Origin: Sporisorium sorghi | Lineage: Eukaryota; Basidiomycota; Ustilaginomycetes; Ustilaginales; Ustilaginaceae | Length of the DNA stretch: 42,939 nucleotides | Direction of reading: 5' to 3' | Assembly (NCBI GenBank): GCA_023212695.1 | Contig: JALCCG010000181.1 | Location: 90 to 43,028, forward strand | Shown: positions 23,284 to 33,000 of the stretch, piece by piece | Layout of the letters: each line of letters opens with the position of its first letter | Numbering within the stretch: position 1 is the first letter of the stretch | Position numbers and translations under genes: made by a program | The notes under the pieces: generated by a model | Seen by the model: the letters and a program-made list of their open reading frames with translations, nothing else | Database searches by the model: none | Told to the model about the DNA's origin: nothing

Positions 23284-23979
23284 TCAAATCGGCAGCAACG
23301 ACGCTCCTCCCCGCAGCAACATGCTTCCGCCGTACCGCAACGTAGTCGTGCCACCAGGGAAGTACGCCGCGAGATACGTGATGAGCGCGCCCACTTGAAC
23401 GATCGCAAACACGAGCGTGGGCAGCATCTTGCGTGGGCCCACAGCAAAGTAGATGGTGAGTGCCAGCGATGAAAAGTAGGCGGTGGAAAACGGCAGCCGC
23501 TCTTTGCTGCAGATGTGTTTGAGGTGCGCCAGGGGTCCCGAAAGCACCGAGAAGCCGATCATGAAGAGCATGCTGCCGAGCGAAAAGGCGAGCGCGAACT
23601 TTTGCGGTCGAAGCGCAAGAATGGGCGGAGAGAGCAAGATGAAGCTGAAGAAGAAGCAGACGGCTGCACCGGCGATACACGCCAAGAAGCCGAGCAATCT
23701 GTTCGATCCAAGTAAATAAAGTGGTTCATCGTCTTCCTGTTGCCCTCAGGAATCGGAAAAGACTCACCTCTCCCATCGACTCAAGCTGAGATATGCCTCC
23801 TCCTCATTGGTGCGCTCGTTGGACCGTAATGGCACATAGCCCGAGATGCTATTTGTGATGGTCGACAAGTAGCTCGCCGGTCCACCGGATGCGTTCTGGG
23901 GCCGAGAGTCGTCGGTCCTGCCTTGTGCCCATCGAAAGCCCGACAGCTCGGAGCGGTAGTTGGATTCTGTTGACGCCAT
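23284..23979 (-). CDS. SFT2: SFT2-like Golgi vesicle transport protein
   Basis: Exon 1 is 23979-23768 and exon 2 23698-23284; the 69-nt intron has a GTGAGT donor and AACAG acceptor and joins phase 2 (SRWE/R/LLGFLACIAG). The 208-residue product has a hydrophilic N terminus (about 75 residues) and four hydrophobic segments, with the family pattern ERLLGF-like entry, GPLAHLKHI, SKERLPFSTAYFSSLALTIYFA and FPGGTTTLRYGG at the end. Known: Sft2/Got1-type tetraspanning proteins help endosome-derived vesicles fuse with the Golgi. The start at 23979 is the first ATG giving a normal-length protein; the open frame continues upstream without similarity. Divergent from CCT6. Confidence 0.93.
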
Positions 23980-24491
23980 GATTGTGGTGATGATGAATGA
24001 TGGTGGGTCGTCCACCAAGCGCGTTTCAGTGATGCTTGGTGTCGTGTTGTTCTGTCGCGGTGGATTCAAAAGTGCGAGCGCAGTCTTATCGTGCGAAAGA
24101 GGTGCTGGTCAAGAAGAAAAAGGTCGAAAACAGGAAAAAAGAAAGAAAAAAAGAGGTTCCTCGCGCTTCGAACACGAAAGCCAGTGAAATTGTAAATTGT
24201 ACAGCGCGCACAATTTCGACTTTGGACTGCGCTCAGTTGCTGCTGCCAGAAGAAGACCAAACACCAAAAAGTCAGAAGCGCGCGCACGCACATCGACTCA
24301 CTCGCCGTCGCCAACTTTCTAGCCTCTCTCCTCACCATCATCCCACACCACCGCACGAACCGCATCAACAGCGACGTCTCTCTCTCTCTCTCGCACATCG
24401 AAAGCACAGCATCGTCAAATTCTTTCCTTCGACGTTCCGACTTCCATCGCAGAGCAGTCGCAGCAGCACAGGCTAAAGCTACCACACAACC
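23980..24491. promoter_or_regulatory. Divergent promoter region, SFT2 and CCT6
   Basis: 512 bp between outward-facing genes. The middle is purine-rich on the plus strand (about 24110-24155). The CCT6 side is pyrimidine-rich with a (CT)n run near 24377-24392, typical of a fungal 5' leader. No specific factor site is recognised. Confidence 0.5.
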
Positions 24492-26195
24492 ATGTCGGCC
24501 ATCGAGCTGATCAACCCAAGAGCCGAGTCTGTGCGTCGGACTCAGGCGCTCCAGGTAAACACGGCCGGTGCCATCGGTCTCGCTCAAGTGGTCCGATCCA
24601 ACCTCGGTCCTCGCGGCACCATCAAGATGCTCGTCGACGGCTCCGGAAACCTCAAAATGACCAAGGACGGCAAGGTGCTCCTCACCGAGATGCAGATTCA
24701 GAACCCCACCGCCGCCATGATTGCCCGAACCGCCGTCGCGCAGGACGAGCAGTGCGGTGACGGTACCACCTCCGTCGTCCTGCTCGTCGGTGAGCTGCTC
24801 AAGCAGGCCGAGCGATACATCCACGAAGGCGTGCATCCTCGTGTCATCAGCGAGGGCTTTGACGTGGCCAAGACGGGTGCGCTCAAGTTCCTCGAACAGT
24901 TCAAAAAGACTCCCGACATGGACCGTGCTACGTTGGTCAAGGTCGCCACCACCTCGCTCTCCACCAAGCTTCACTCCAAGTTGGCCACGCAGCTCGCCGC
25001 CGATATCGTCGACGCTGTGCTCGCCATCAAGCCCGCAACCACTTCCACCATCCAGGCTCCCGCACCCACCGCAGATGGCAGCAGCGAGAGCGTGTCCGAG
25101 TGGAGCATCAAGGACCCCATCGACCTGCACATGGTCGAGATCATCAAGATGCAGCACAAGACCGAGACCGACACGCAGCTCGTGCGCGGTCTCGTGCTCG
25201 ACCACGGTGCGCGCCACGCCGACATGCCCAAGCGTCTCGAGAACGCCTACGTGCTCACGCTCAACGTGTCGCTCGAATACGAAAAGACCGAAGTCAACTC
25301 CGGTTTCTTCTACTCTTCCGCCGAGCAGCGCGAGAAGCTTGTCGAGAGCGAACGTCGCTTCGTCGACGCCAAGCTCAGGAAGATCGTCGAGCTCAAGCAG
25401 GCCGTCTGCGATGCACCCACCGAGGGCAGCAACGAGAAGAAGAAGAATTTCGTCATTTTCAACCAGAAGGGCATCGACCCCATGTCGCTCGACATTCTCG
25501 CCAAGAACGGCATCCTCGCACTACGACGCGCCAAGCGCAGGAACATGGAGCGCCTCCAGCTGTGCTGTGGCGGTGTGGCGCAGAACTCGGTGGACGACCT
25601 CACGCCCGACGTGCTTGGATACGCGGGGCTTGTGTACGAGCACACGCTGGGCGAGGAGAAGTACACGTTTGTCGAGGAGTGCAAGGATCCCAAGTCGGTG
25701 ACGATTTTGATCAAGGGACCCAACGCACACACGATGACGCAGATCCAGGATGCGGTGCGCGACGGCCTGCGCTCGGTCAAGAACGCCATCGAGGACACGA
25801 CGCTCATTGCGGGCGGTGGCGCGTTCGAGATCTCCGCCGCCGAGTTTTTGAGCACCGAGGTGAAAAAGTCGGCGAAAGGACGCGCCAAGCTGGGCGTGCA
25901 GGCGTTTGCCGATGCCATGCTGGTGATCCCCAAGACGCTCGCGTCCAATTCGGGCTTCGACGTGCAGGACTGCCTTGTGGCGCTGCAGGACGAGGCGGCC
26001 GAGGGTAATGTTGTCGGGCTCGACGTGCAGACGGGCGAGCCCATGGATCCCATCAGCCAGGGCATCTGGGACAACTACCGCGTCAAGAGGCACATGCTGC
26101 ACAGCTCGGCTGTTATTGCATCCAACTTGCTGAGCGTGGATGAGATCCTGCGCGCCGGAAGGAGCAGCTTGAAGAGCGAAGGTCCCATGGGTTGA
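24492..26195 (+). CDS. CCT6: T-complex protein 1 subunit zeta (CCT6)
   Basis: An intronless 567-residue group II chaperonin subunit. Seen: [12 protein letters not shown] and the ATPase loop GDGTTSVV (about residue 95), a central apical domain with the CCT6-type [20 protein letters not shown] block, and the C-terminal [13 protein letters not shown] and nucleotide-binding DVQDC-type segments. An insertion of roughly 10-15 residues rich in Ala/Ser (about residue 185) separates IKPAT from [16 protein letters not shown]. Known: eight different CCT subunits form the cytosolic TRiC double ring that folds actin, tubulin and WD40 proteins; zeta (Cct6) is one of the low-ATPase subunits. The start follows a CT-rich leader with context ACAACCATGTCG. 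Confidence 0.97.
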   Translation: MSAIELINPRAESVRRTQALQVNTAGAIGLAQVVRSNLGPRGTIKMLVDGSGNLKMTKDGKVLLTEMQIQNPTAAMIARTAVAQDEQCGDGTTSVVLLVGELLKQAERYIHEGVHPRVISEGFDVAKTGALKFLEQFKKTPDMDRATLVKVATTSLSTKLHSKLATQLAADIVDAVLAIKPATTSTIQAPAPTADGSSESVSEWSIKDPIDLHMVEIIKMQHKTETDTQLVRGLVLDHGARHADMPKRLENAYVLTLNVSLEYEKTEVNSGFFYSSAEQREKLVESERRFVDAKLRKIVELKQAVCDAPTEGSNEKKKNFVIFNQKGIDPMSLDILAKNGILALRRAKRRNMERLQLCCGGVAQNSVDDLTPDVLGYAGLVYEHTLGEEKYTFVEECKDPKSVTILIKGPNAHTMTQIQDAVRDGLRSVKNAIEDTTLIAGGGAFEISAAEFLSTEVKKSAKGRAKLGVQAFADAMLVIPKTLASNSGFDVQDCLVALQDEAAEGNVVGLDVQTGEPMDPISQGIWDNYRVKRHMLHSSAVIASNLLSVDEILRAGRSSLKSEGPMG

Positions 26196-26402
26196 TGTGC
26201 AGTCATCTCTTGGTGTTGTAGAAGGAGCCGTTCAAAGTGCAATGGCAGTCAAACAAAACTTCAAATTTGCCTTTGTCGTGCTGTCTGATGTTTGTGCAAG
26301 TGCTTAGATCGACGACGCAAAAGAGGTCACGGTTCACACAAAGACAAGGCAGATCGTACGTGTGATTGACGTGGATCCATTCATCATCGTCATCATGTGC
26401 CC

Positions 26403-26436
<34 letters not shown>

Positions 26437-26498
26437 TGTTCCTTTGCGAGACCGTCTTGCCTCGTCGACCGCTTCCAGAACGACGGAGCGTCCACCCG
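26196..26498. other. Convergent 3' region of CCT6 and the carrier gene, with poly-A run
   Basis: 303 bp between two stops. An A30 run (26404-26433) lies about 70 bp from the carrier stop and reads as poly-T on the carrier's strand. No gene is seen. Confidence 0.7.
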
Positions 26499-27959
26499 TC
26501 AATGAACCTTGCTCGTCTCGTCCCTGGGCGTCAAATGCAAATCGTCCAGATGCAGCTCCAAGAACCCTTTCACCGCCTCGTACGTCAAGAAGCTCGTCCC
26601 GATGCTGGGCGCGACCTTGAGCAGGTTCGGCATCAATCCTCTATACAGCCCCGTGACCCCTTCAGCGCGAATAATGTTCTGAATGGCATTGATGGCGTTG
26701 CGGTCCTTGTAGCCCAGCTTTTCCTGGCTGTCCTTCATGCCTGCGACCTGCATCCTCCTCCGCAAGACGTCCAAGGGGTACGTGAGGGTCTGCGAGATGC
26801 TCCCCGCCAGCGCGCCACACGCGAGCTTCATCAGCGGCGACGGCTCCGCGCCATCCCTCGAAATCCTTTTCCTCGCCGCCTCGTAAAAGTAAAAGTTCAA
26901 CGCGACGTACGGCGCCACGCCCACACTCGTCGGCACACACCCCCGATACAGCCCCCGCAACCCGCCCTCTTGGCGGTACACCTGGCACGTCATCTGCCAT
27001 ATCCCAGGAACGGCTTTCTGGCGCGCGGCGATCTGCTCGCGCAGCGCCTCCTGCGACACCTTGCCCCCCGTGCCCGGCGCGCAAGCTTCGGATTTCGCCT
27101 CGTTGTACATGTTGGCACTGGCGATGCTGATCCTCGACCGGACGAGGTCGAGCGGGTACGTGCTGACTACGGACGCGATGCCCGCTACAGCGCCCGCGGT
27201 GAGCTTGCGCAGCGTGTCGATGTCCCCGCGCTCGTCGCGCAGCCACGCCTTGCACATCTCGTACGTCGTAAATTGGACTGCGGAGTAGGGTGCGATGCGG
27301 AGGCAGTTGATGCCGTTACCGCGCATGAAGCCGGCGAAACCCTCTTCTTGCCACATCTTGACGAGGCCGGTCCAGACGCCGTTGTACGCGCGGCTCTTGG
27401 CGGCTGCTCTGCCCTTGCCGGAGGTGGAGGAGGTGGACTGCGGCTGCACCTGCATGATGATCTTGAGCCGCTCGAGCGGCGACACGACCGTTCGCGAGGT
27501 CGCACCCGCCGCACCGCCGGCGACGAAGTACGTGATCAGGAACGCGTGGTTCGACGCTGGATGCGGCGGCGCATCGTTCGAGCTCCCCGCCCCTGCTGCC
27601 GAAGACGACGATCCTCTTCCTGACTTTGCCCCGCTACCTGAGCAATCCGAGGCCGGAACGAGCGACTGCCCCGTCCCGTGCAGCTGGTGGAACGCCCTCG
27701 CTCGCGCCAGCTCGGTCGGCGTGAGCTGCGATTCTACCGCTGCGGTCGATACGCCTCGAGCCGATGCCGCCCGAACGCGCAGTATTGGCGGTTGGTCGAC
27801 CGTTGGCCTTGTCGTTTGCGTTGCGAGCGAGACAAGTGCAGAAGCAGAGTGCAAGAATCTCTCGAGCGTCGACGCCGACGTCGAGGCTTGCCTAGAGCGC
27901 GTCAGCCCCGCCATCGCGCTGTGCGATTCTACTTGCGCCATGGCTTGCCTCGTGTGCAT
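26499..27959 (-). CDS. Mitochondrial carrier family protein, YPR011c-like (adenylyl-sulfate carrier type)
   Basis: A single 486-residue frame. Three repeats of the SLC25 fold are seen, each with its signature: SPLERLK (about residue 160), YPLDLVRSR (about 275) and YPLDVLRRR (about 400), with G-x-x-G-x-x-R-G type ends such as GFMRGNGINCLRIAPYSAVQF and GLYRGLMPNLLKVAPSIG. The closest family I recognise is yeast YPR011c, a mitochondrial carrier for adenosine 5'-phosphosulfate and related nucleotides; CoA or ADP-type carriers (Leu5, SCaMC) are alternatives. The first 130 residues are a Ser/Ala-rich extension unlike most carriers, partly basic near the start, and might be a removable presequence or indicate a later start (Met7 at 27941, Met16 at 27914). 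An insertion of about 35 residues containing CAPGTGGK lies in repeat 2. Confidence 0.88.
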   Translation of the reverse strand: MHTRQAMAQVESHSAMAGLTRSRQASTSASTLERFLHSASALVSLATQTTRPTVDQPPILRVRAASARGVSTAAVESQLTPTELARARAFHQLHGTGQSLVPASDCSGSGAKSGRGSSSSAAGAGSSNDAPPHPASNHAFLITYFVAGGAAGATSRTVVSPLERLKIIMQVQPQSTSSTSGKGRAAAKSRAYNGVWTGLVKMWQEEGFAGFMRGNGINCLRIAPYSAVQFTTYEMCKAWLRDERGDIDTLRKLTAGAVAGIASVVSTYPLDLVRSRISIASANMYNEAKSEACAPGTGGKVSQEALREQIAARQKAVPGIWQMTCQVYRQEGGLRGLYRGCVPTSVGVAPYVALNFYFYEAARKRISRDGAEPSPLMKLACGALAGSISQTLTYPLDVLRRRMQVAGMKDSQEKLGYKDRNAINAIQNIIRAEGVTGLYRGLMPNLLKVAPSIGTSFLTYEAVKGFLELHLDDLHLTPRDETSKVH

Positions 27960-28619
27960 GAATGGAAGGATCGAGGCTCAAGGTGAGAAAGGCTACGTGG
28001 ACGATATGAGCATCGCACGGGATCTGTACTTGCGTTCGTTGCCAAGGTGGTGGTGGTGGTTGTCGTTGGCGTTGCTGCGGCGGCTAGTTGCGTGACTCCT
28101 GCAAATGGAGGTGAAAGGACAAAGACGATGCGGTAACTCCACCGCTTCGCTTCTGTTCGTGTGAAGCAAAGCGCTTTCGGAACAAAATGCGTGACTCGCT
28201 CGGAAGTGGCCGGCAGAAGTGTCGACAAAGCGATCGACGACTCCACTTTTTCTTCTGCTGCAGTTGCCGAACCCTTCCGAGATCGCCGATTGCTTGGCTC
28301 TCAAGCTGCCGATCTGGCCTCTCAGATTTCGAGCTTTTGGCTGTTGCGTTCCTTCCTCGTCAACTCGACGCCTTGTAACAACGGTCTTTCAATCAGCGAG
28401 CACCATCGACTGCAGCCGCACTCTTCGTTCGTGAGAAATGTCTGCTTTCGCATGTGATATTGTCAGTCGCTTGCAAATGTCAAGCCAACTTCAATGTGGT
28501 CTTGCCACCGAGGGTTTTTGGGTGTATTGTGAGAGTACAAAAGAGGGCATTGCAGCCAGACAATGAAAGAAGAAGAAAAAAAAAAACAACAAACCAAGCC
28601 GATGAACGAGTGAACACCG
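27960..28619. other. Intergenic: carrier 5' flank and RPL21 3' flank
   Basis: 660 bp between two minus-strand genes. Open frames are short and shadow-like. A short A run lies near 28577-28586. I see no RNA gene or clear regulatory motif. Confidence 0.55.
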
Positions 28620-30013
28620 TTAGATGTACGTGTCGTAAGCCTGGGGGGCGAGGGTCTCGGGGGTGTTGTTCTTCATCGACAGAGTGTGGGCGGTACGCGG
28701 AGCGGCGGGCAGACGCTTGAGCTGCACACGCTCGCCCTTGGCCTTGGCCTCCTTCTTGAGCTCGGCGTTGCGCTTGACACGCTGCAGGAAGTCGTCGCGG
28801 CACTTGGAGTGCTTGACGTGCTCAACGCGGACGTTGACGCGCTTCTCAATGTAACGGTTGCCAACCACCTTGTAGATGATCACACCAACAGCTCGTGGGG
28901 CCACGTTGAACACGACACCGGTGCGGCCGTGGTAGTACTTGTGCGGCATGCCCTTCTGCTCGGCAGCGTTGGCCTTGATGTCGACAATGTCACCGGCGTG
29001 GAAGGGACGCAGGTAGGTCGACAGCTTGATCGGACCATGCTGGCGGAACTTCCTCGCGAAGAGGTGGCGCGTTCGGGCCCTGTAACCGAAAGAGTGCTAT
29101 TGGTTGGCAGAACGGTATGCATGAGTCGTGGGCGATATGAAAGAAGGATACAGTCAGCATGTTGTCGAAAGGTGCGCTCGTGTGCCGGCAACGGTCACAT
29201 CATCGATCCTGCGTCGTCCAGCGAAACGTCTGCACTGCGTTGGAAATTGCCATCGATCCTTCTTCCTCCAGTGTGCCAGCCCTCTCTCCCAGTGCAATGT
29301 CTTGAATGTACGTTGGAAGTCGGTGTGAGAGGTCGGCATGGGTAAGCAGTACTCTGATGGAACCGTTGAGCGCATCCCAAAGAGTTGATGGGCAATTGGC
29401 ATGCTGAGTGCTGGAAGTTTTGCAGACCGCTCGATCATCTGGCGGCTTTGCTCGTCGGTGCGGCTCCCAAGTCCATCGCAACAAGATGCTTTGGTTTAGA
29501 GTATCGATGCTGCAGGAGCCCCAAGTCGTCGGCATGATCTGGTCAGCAAGTGCAAGCAATGTTGGTCGTCTGTTGGCCGCGTCCACAGCAGGTCCTGGCA
29601 GGAACGGTGTCTGCATATAGCTGGTCCCGACACTTCTGCGATGGAGCCGAGAAGAGTGACGCCGTACCACAATCCGCAGTAGAACGTGATCTGTCGAAGC
29701 TGCTAGCAGCCATTCCTTGCATTCCAACCGCTTGATCTGACCCCTTGGATCATGCGACGACGATTGCCTGAAGATGCCTGATCACCTCCGCCACCGAGCG
29801 CTGCATCTACCCGCTACCTGCTTCCAATCCGATGATCCATATCTCTGTTCCTTGCCTTGCCCACCAGTTCTTCCGTCTGCGATCGTCTGCTACTTTGTCA
29901 CTGCATTGCTTGGTCGATATGCTGGAGATGCGTCCTTTCTCTCGTCTGGTCGATGCAAGGATATGATGTGATGCCGTTGTCGATTGGTCGAGGTATATCC
30001 AACTTACAGGCAT
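28620..30013 (-). CDS. RPL21: Cytosolic 60S ribosomal protein eL21
   Basis: Exon 1 is only 30013-30008 (ATG CCT, Met-Pro), followed by the donor GTAAGT; exon 2 is 29096-28620. Joined they give exactly 160 residues, the normal eL21 length. The mature N terminus reads [19 protein letters not shown]; further landmarks are [36 protein letters not shown] and the end [14 protein letters not shown]. The intron would be 911 nt, long for this genome, with a non-canonical-looking ATAG acceptor. Exon 2 is certain; the two-codon exon 1 is inferred from frame, donor quality and protein length. Known: eL21 is an essential protein of the large ribosomal subunit. The gene is head to head with RPS9 across a shared promoter. 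The intron may host a snoRNA-like element (29146-29210). Confidence 0.93.
29146..29210 (-). ncRNA. Weak box C/D snoRNA-like element in the RPL21 intron
   Basis: On the RPL21 strand: AGGAT (29210-29206), then ATGATGT (29203-29197, one mismatch to box C RUGAUGA), a CTGA box D (29158-29155) and ATCCT (29150-29146), which can pair with AGGAT as a closing stem. The total is 65 nt, short for a C/D snoRNA, and I could not identify C'/D' boxes or an rRNA guide match. Ribosomal-protein introns commonly host snoRNAs, which is why I record it, but chance occurrence is likely. Confidence 0.15.
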
Positions 30014-30577
30014 GGTGACTTAGTGATCTCTTGAGGTGGTGATGGTGACGAGAAGGATGTTGGTGACGGCCACCTCGAATCGCTTTGGTCTGGCTTGCTT
30101 GCAGTGTGGTGCCGGATTCTTTTGGCTCGACTCGCTGCCTGTCGCGACCTCTGCCATCCAGAAGCAGCCAAGTCTCGAGCTGTGTTGCGCCTTCTAACTG
30201 GCGTTGCGCCTCTTCCTCATAGACAAGGCATCACTGCGAATTTGAGTGGAAACTCGAATACAATTTGTCACTAGAAATTGACCTCGGCCGATGTTTTGTG
30301 TAGCCTTTGCGGTCACGTGCAAGCCTCGTCTGAATTCACTGAATTTTCGAATTGCAAAGCAAATTGGAATTTGACTTGGCCTGCTAGCCTGCGAAAATTG
30401 AGGCCGAATTCGAACAAGAAGAAAGCGACTCGCTGCTGGTGAGGCTCTCTAGAAGGCCTGCGTCCTTGTCAGTGAGACTGTCAGTTGAGCAGCGTGTCGC
30501 CAGCCTTCGAGACGACGACTCGAGCAACGCACGCAAGCATCACTTCTACCTTCTAGCCCCTCACCATACCCATCAAG
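30014..30577. promoter_or_regulatory. Bidirectional promoter of RPL21 (-) and RPS9 (+), plus RPS9 5'-UTR exon
   Basis: The two ribosomal-protein genes face away from this stretch. CACGTG occurs at 30314-30319 within GGTCACGTGC (30311-30320). Around it are three related AT-to-GC elements: TTGA-CCTC-GGCC (30278-30289), TTGA-CTT-GGCC (30371-30381) and TTGA-GGCC (30398-30405), each preceded by an A/T run. The octamer GTTGCGCC occurs twice near 30184 and 30203. The right end, up to 30577, looks like a C/T-rich 5'-UTR exon ending in AAG before GTAAGT. Co-regulation is inferred from arrangement only. Confidence 0.55.
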
Positions 30578-31662
30578 GTAAGTCGCACCGCACCCTTTGC
30601 GGTCGTGTGCTCGCGAACATGCCCAATGGTGGCCTCGATACAAGACACCCCGACGACGACAGCACTCGTCAACATCGGCGCGGCAATCGCAGCCAGCAGC
30701 AGCCATGACGGCACACAGAGTATTCGGCCACGATGACGATTTGGCATCGACAGCACGATAGCATCAGCGCTACCAGCAGCAGCATACAACACGGTACCCA
30801 GCTATATACCCGCACGTTCTACATACCCAGCATATCAGATACCCGCATCCTACGAGGCTGTCACTGGATGGCGTTCCTCCTGCCTTGGAACAAGTCGACG
30901 TGACGGCCAGCGAAAAGTTAGCATCGATGGCGGCCATGCATCACAGCTTTAGCAACCACAACGCCAACTGTGGCAGAGCTACGACATGGATCCGATCGGA
31001 CCGACAGCCAGCTTTTGCGTCGTCGTTTGACTCCAAAATCCGTTTGTTGGAGGTGAGGTTCGTCCATCACGTCAGGCATCAGTGCATCACCAACTCTAGA
31101 CCAGCTGGCAGGATGTGTCTTGGATTCTACATCAAGAGTCTGTGCCTCGGGAACGGGATTAGGCAGTCGGTCGATGTGGTCCCCACACCACGACGTCGCC
31201 GCCCCCGCCCCCCCCCCCCCCCCCCCCCCCCCCTCCCGGCGGTCAGCGACCACACAGCTCATTGCTCCCAACACCCTCTCGTCCCCCNNNNNNNNNNACG
31301 GGGGTAGAGGGGTGGGCGGGGGGCCCCCCCCCCCCCCCCGGCCCCCCCCCCCCCCCCCCCCCCCGGGGTTTGTCTGGGATGAGGACGCTAGAATCCAAAC
31401 TTTCCCTGGCCTCATCAGCGCTGGGATCCCATCTATCATCGTCATCGTCCATACTCTTTTTCTCGACGTGCAGTCCGACACCAAGGGTGACTTGATCGAG
31501 GCAACCTAGCATTTCAAGAGCTTTGACCCTCGCATGCACAAATAGGCACAACGCAATGGCTGCGGTCAGCTTCTTGGACTGCGCAGCCATTTGCCCGCCC
31601 TTGTTTTCTTAATCCGTCGTCTGACACTGACTCTTCTCTTCCATCCGTTGCACCACAACCAG
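30578..31662 (+). other. Probable 5'-UTR intron of RPS9
   Basis: Donor AAG/GTAAGT at 30578 and acceptor AACCAG at 31661-31662, six bases before the RPS9 ATG, with a CTGACACTGAC branch-like site and pyrimidine-rich stretch at about 31621-31648. The interval (1085 nt) has no gene-like frame and contains poly-C tracts and an assembly gap. Other donors in the interval cannot be excluded. Confidence 0.55.
31208..31364. repeat. Poly-C/poly-G tracts flanking an assembly gap
   Basis: C26 at 31208-31233, ten N at 31288-31297, then G-rich sequence and C16 and C23 runs (31324-31364). The sequence on the right of the gap, with G and C runs butted together, looks like unreliable reads around a poly-C tract; the real length is unknown. 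Confidence 0.9.
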
Positions 31663-31667
31663 ACAAG

Positions 31668-32252
31668 ATGCCTCGCGCTCCTCGCAAGCAATCCAAGACC
31701 GCCAAGGTGCCCCGTCGACCTTTCGAGTCGGCCCGTCTCGACAGCGAGCTCAAGCTTGCTGGTGAGTACGGTCTGCGCAACAAGCGCGAGATCTGGCGCA
31801 TTGCCCTTACGCTCTCCAAGATCCGACGTGCTGCGCGTGAGCTGCTCAAGCTCGACGAGAAGGACCCCAAGCGTCTGTTTGAGGGTAACGCCATCATCCG
31901 CCGTCTGGTGCGCATCGGTGTGCTCGACGAGACGCGCATGCGTCTGGATTACGTGCTGGCGCTCAAGATCGAGGACTTTCTCGAGCGCCGTCTGCAGACC
32001 CAGGTGTTCAAGTCCGGTCTTGCCAAGTCGATCCACCACGCCCGTGTGCTGATTGTGCAGCGCCACATCCGCGTGGGTAAGCAGATCGTCAACGTGCCCT
32101 CGTTCGTGGTGCGTCTCGACTCGCAGAAGCACATTGACTTTGCGCTCACCTCGCCTTACGGTGGTGCCCGTGCCGGCCGTGTCAAGCGCAAGCGCGCCCG
32201 TGCCGCTGCCGAGGCCGCTGGCGGTGACGACGCCGAGGAGGACGAGGAGTAA
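31668..32252 (+). CDS. RPS9: Cytosolic 40S ribosomal protein uS4 (S9)
   Basis: An intronless coding frame of 194 residues, matching the usual length of about 190. The start [20 protein letters not shown], the [21 protein letters not shown] block and the S4 RNA-binding domain ([21 protein letters not shown] ... [13 protein letters not shown], split here into parts) are clear, followed by the acidic tail [11 protein letters not shown]. Known: uS4 binds 18S rRNA at the mRNA entry channel and acts early in small-subunit assembly and in decoding fidelity. The codons are strongly biased to C-ending forms and CGT for Arg, as expected for a highly expressed gene. An intron in the 5' UTR is likely. 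Head to head with RPL21. Confidence 0.97.
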   Translation: MPRAPRKQSKTAKVPRRPFESARLDSELKLAGEYGLRNKREIWRIALTLSKIRRAARELLKLDEKDPKRLFEGNAIIRRLVRIGVLDETRMRLDYVLALKIEDFLERRLQTQVFKSGLAKSIHHARVLIVQRHIRVGKQIVNVPSFVVRLDSQKHIDFALTSPYGGARAGRVKRKRARAAAEAAGGDDAEEDEE

Positions 32253-32887
32253 ATGTTTGCTCGAGTTCGCCGCAATCGTCTCTCCCTCAAGCATCTCACA
32301 CCACATCTCTCACACACATGGCGTGTTGATCATCACGCTCGTTCCTGCCTACGGTTCAGCAATGGCTGGTTTGCCTTTCCGCCGTCGCTGAGCTCGAGGT
32401 TCGAAGGATGGTCGACACCATGCACACACACACATATATCATCTTGTAATTTTTCTCTCTCACCGCAGAGACCGCCTCATCACACAACATCGACACATTG
32501 TGTCGAGCACAACAATCCCCAAAAGAAAGGCAATTTCATAGGTTCTTGCTTCCCAAACGTCACAGCCTGCTTGACTTTCGTAGTCGAGAATGAATTTTGT
32601 CACTGTGGCAGCATGATCAGCCATCAGCGAGCTGCAGCTCGAGGCTCTCGGCGTACACGTCCTGCATGAGTTCTGCGATTATGTAATGCTGATTTATGAC
32701 GCATCTTTTGGAGCGCAGATGCCAAGTTGGTCTTTTGTGGAGTTGATGGGCCTTCTCAACAGCACTCATCATTCAGGCAGTCGACTAACTCTCTGCTCTC
32801 TTGCAACGCTATCGAGGGCTCTCTTGGCACGTACGACTGGCTCCAAGCAGCGCATATCGAGTCGCTTTTCGCACCTTCGGCGGCATC

Positions 32888-32939
<52 letters not shown>

Positions 32940-33000
32940 ATTCTAAACTCGAGGTAGCCGCAGGACTCGAACGAAACACACCTCTTCATTCGCCTAGGAC
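32253..33000. other. Intergenic: RPS9 3' flank and LSM7 5' flank
   Basis: 748 bp. The left part is T/C-rich with a short (CA)n run near 32424-32433. The right part has an AAGC repeat (32889-32939) that ends about 60 bp before the LSM7 start. No gene is recognised. Confidence 0.6.
32889..32939. repeat. (AAGC)n microsatellite upstream of LSM7
   Basis: About 12.75 perfect copies of AAGC over 51 bp, within the probable promoter or 5' UTR of LSM7. Length variation between strains is likely. Confidence 0.95.

Noticed and set aside
24066..25217. A 383-codon minus-strand frame overlapping the SFT2/CCT6 promoter and CCT6
   Set aside because: Its first part is the complement of CCT6 and its end is a low-complexity Phe/Ser-rich reading of the promoter; SFT2 and CCT6 explain the region.
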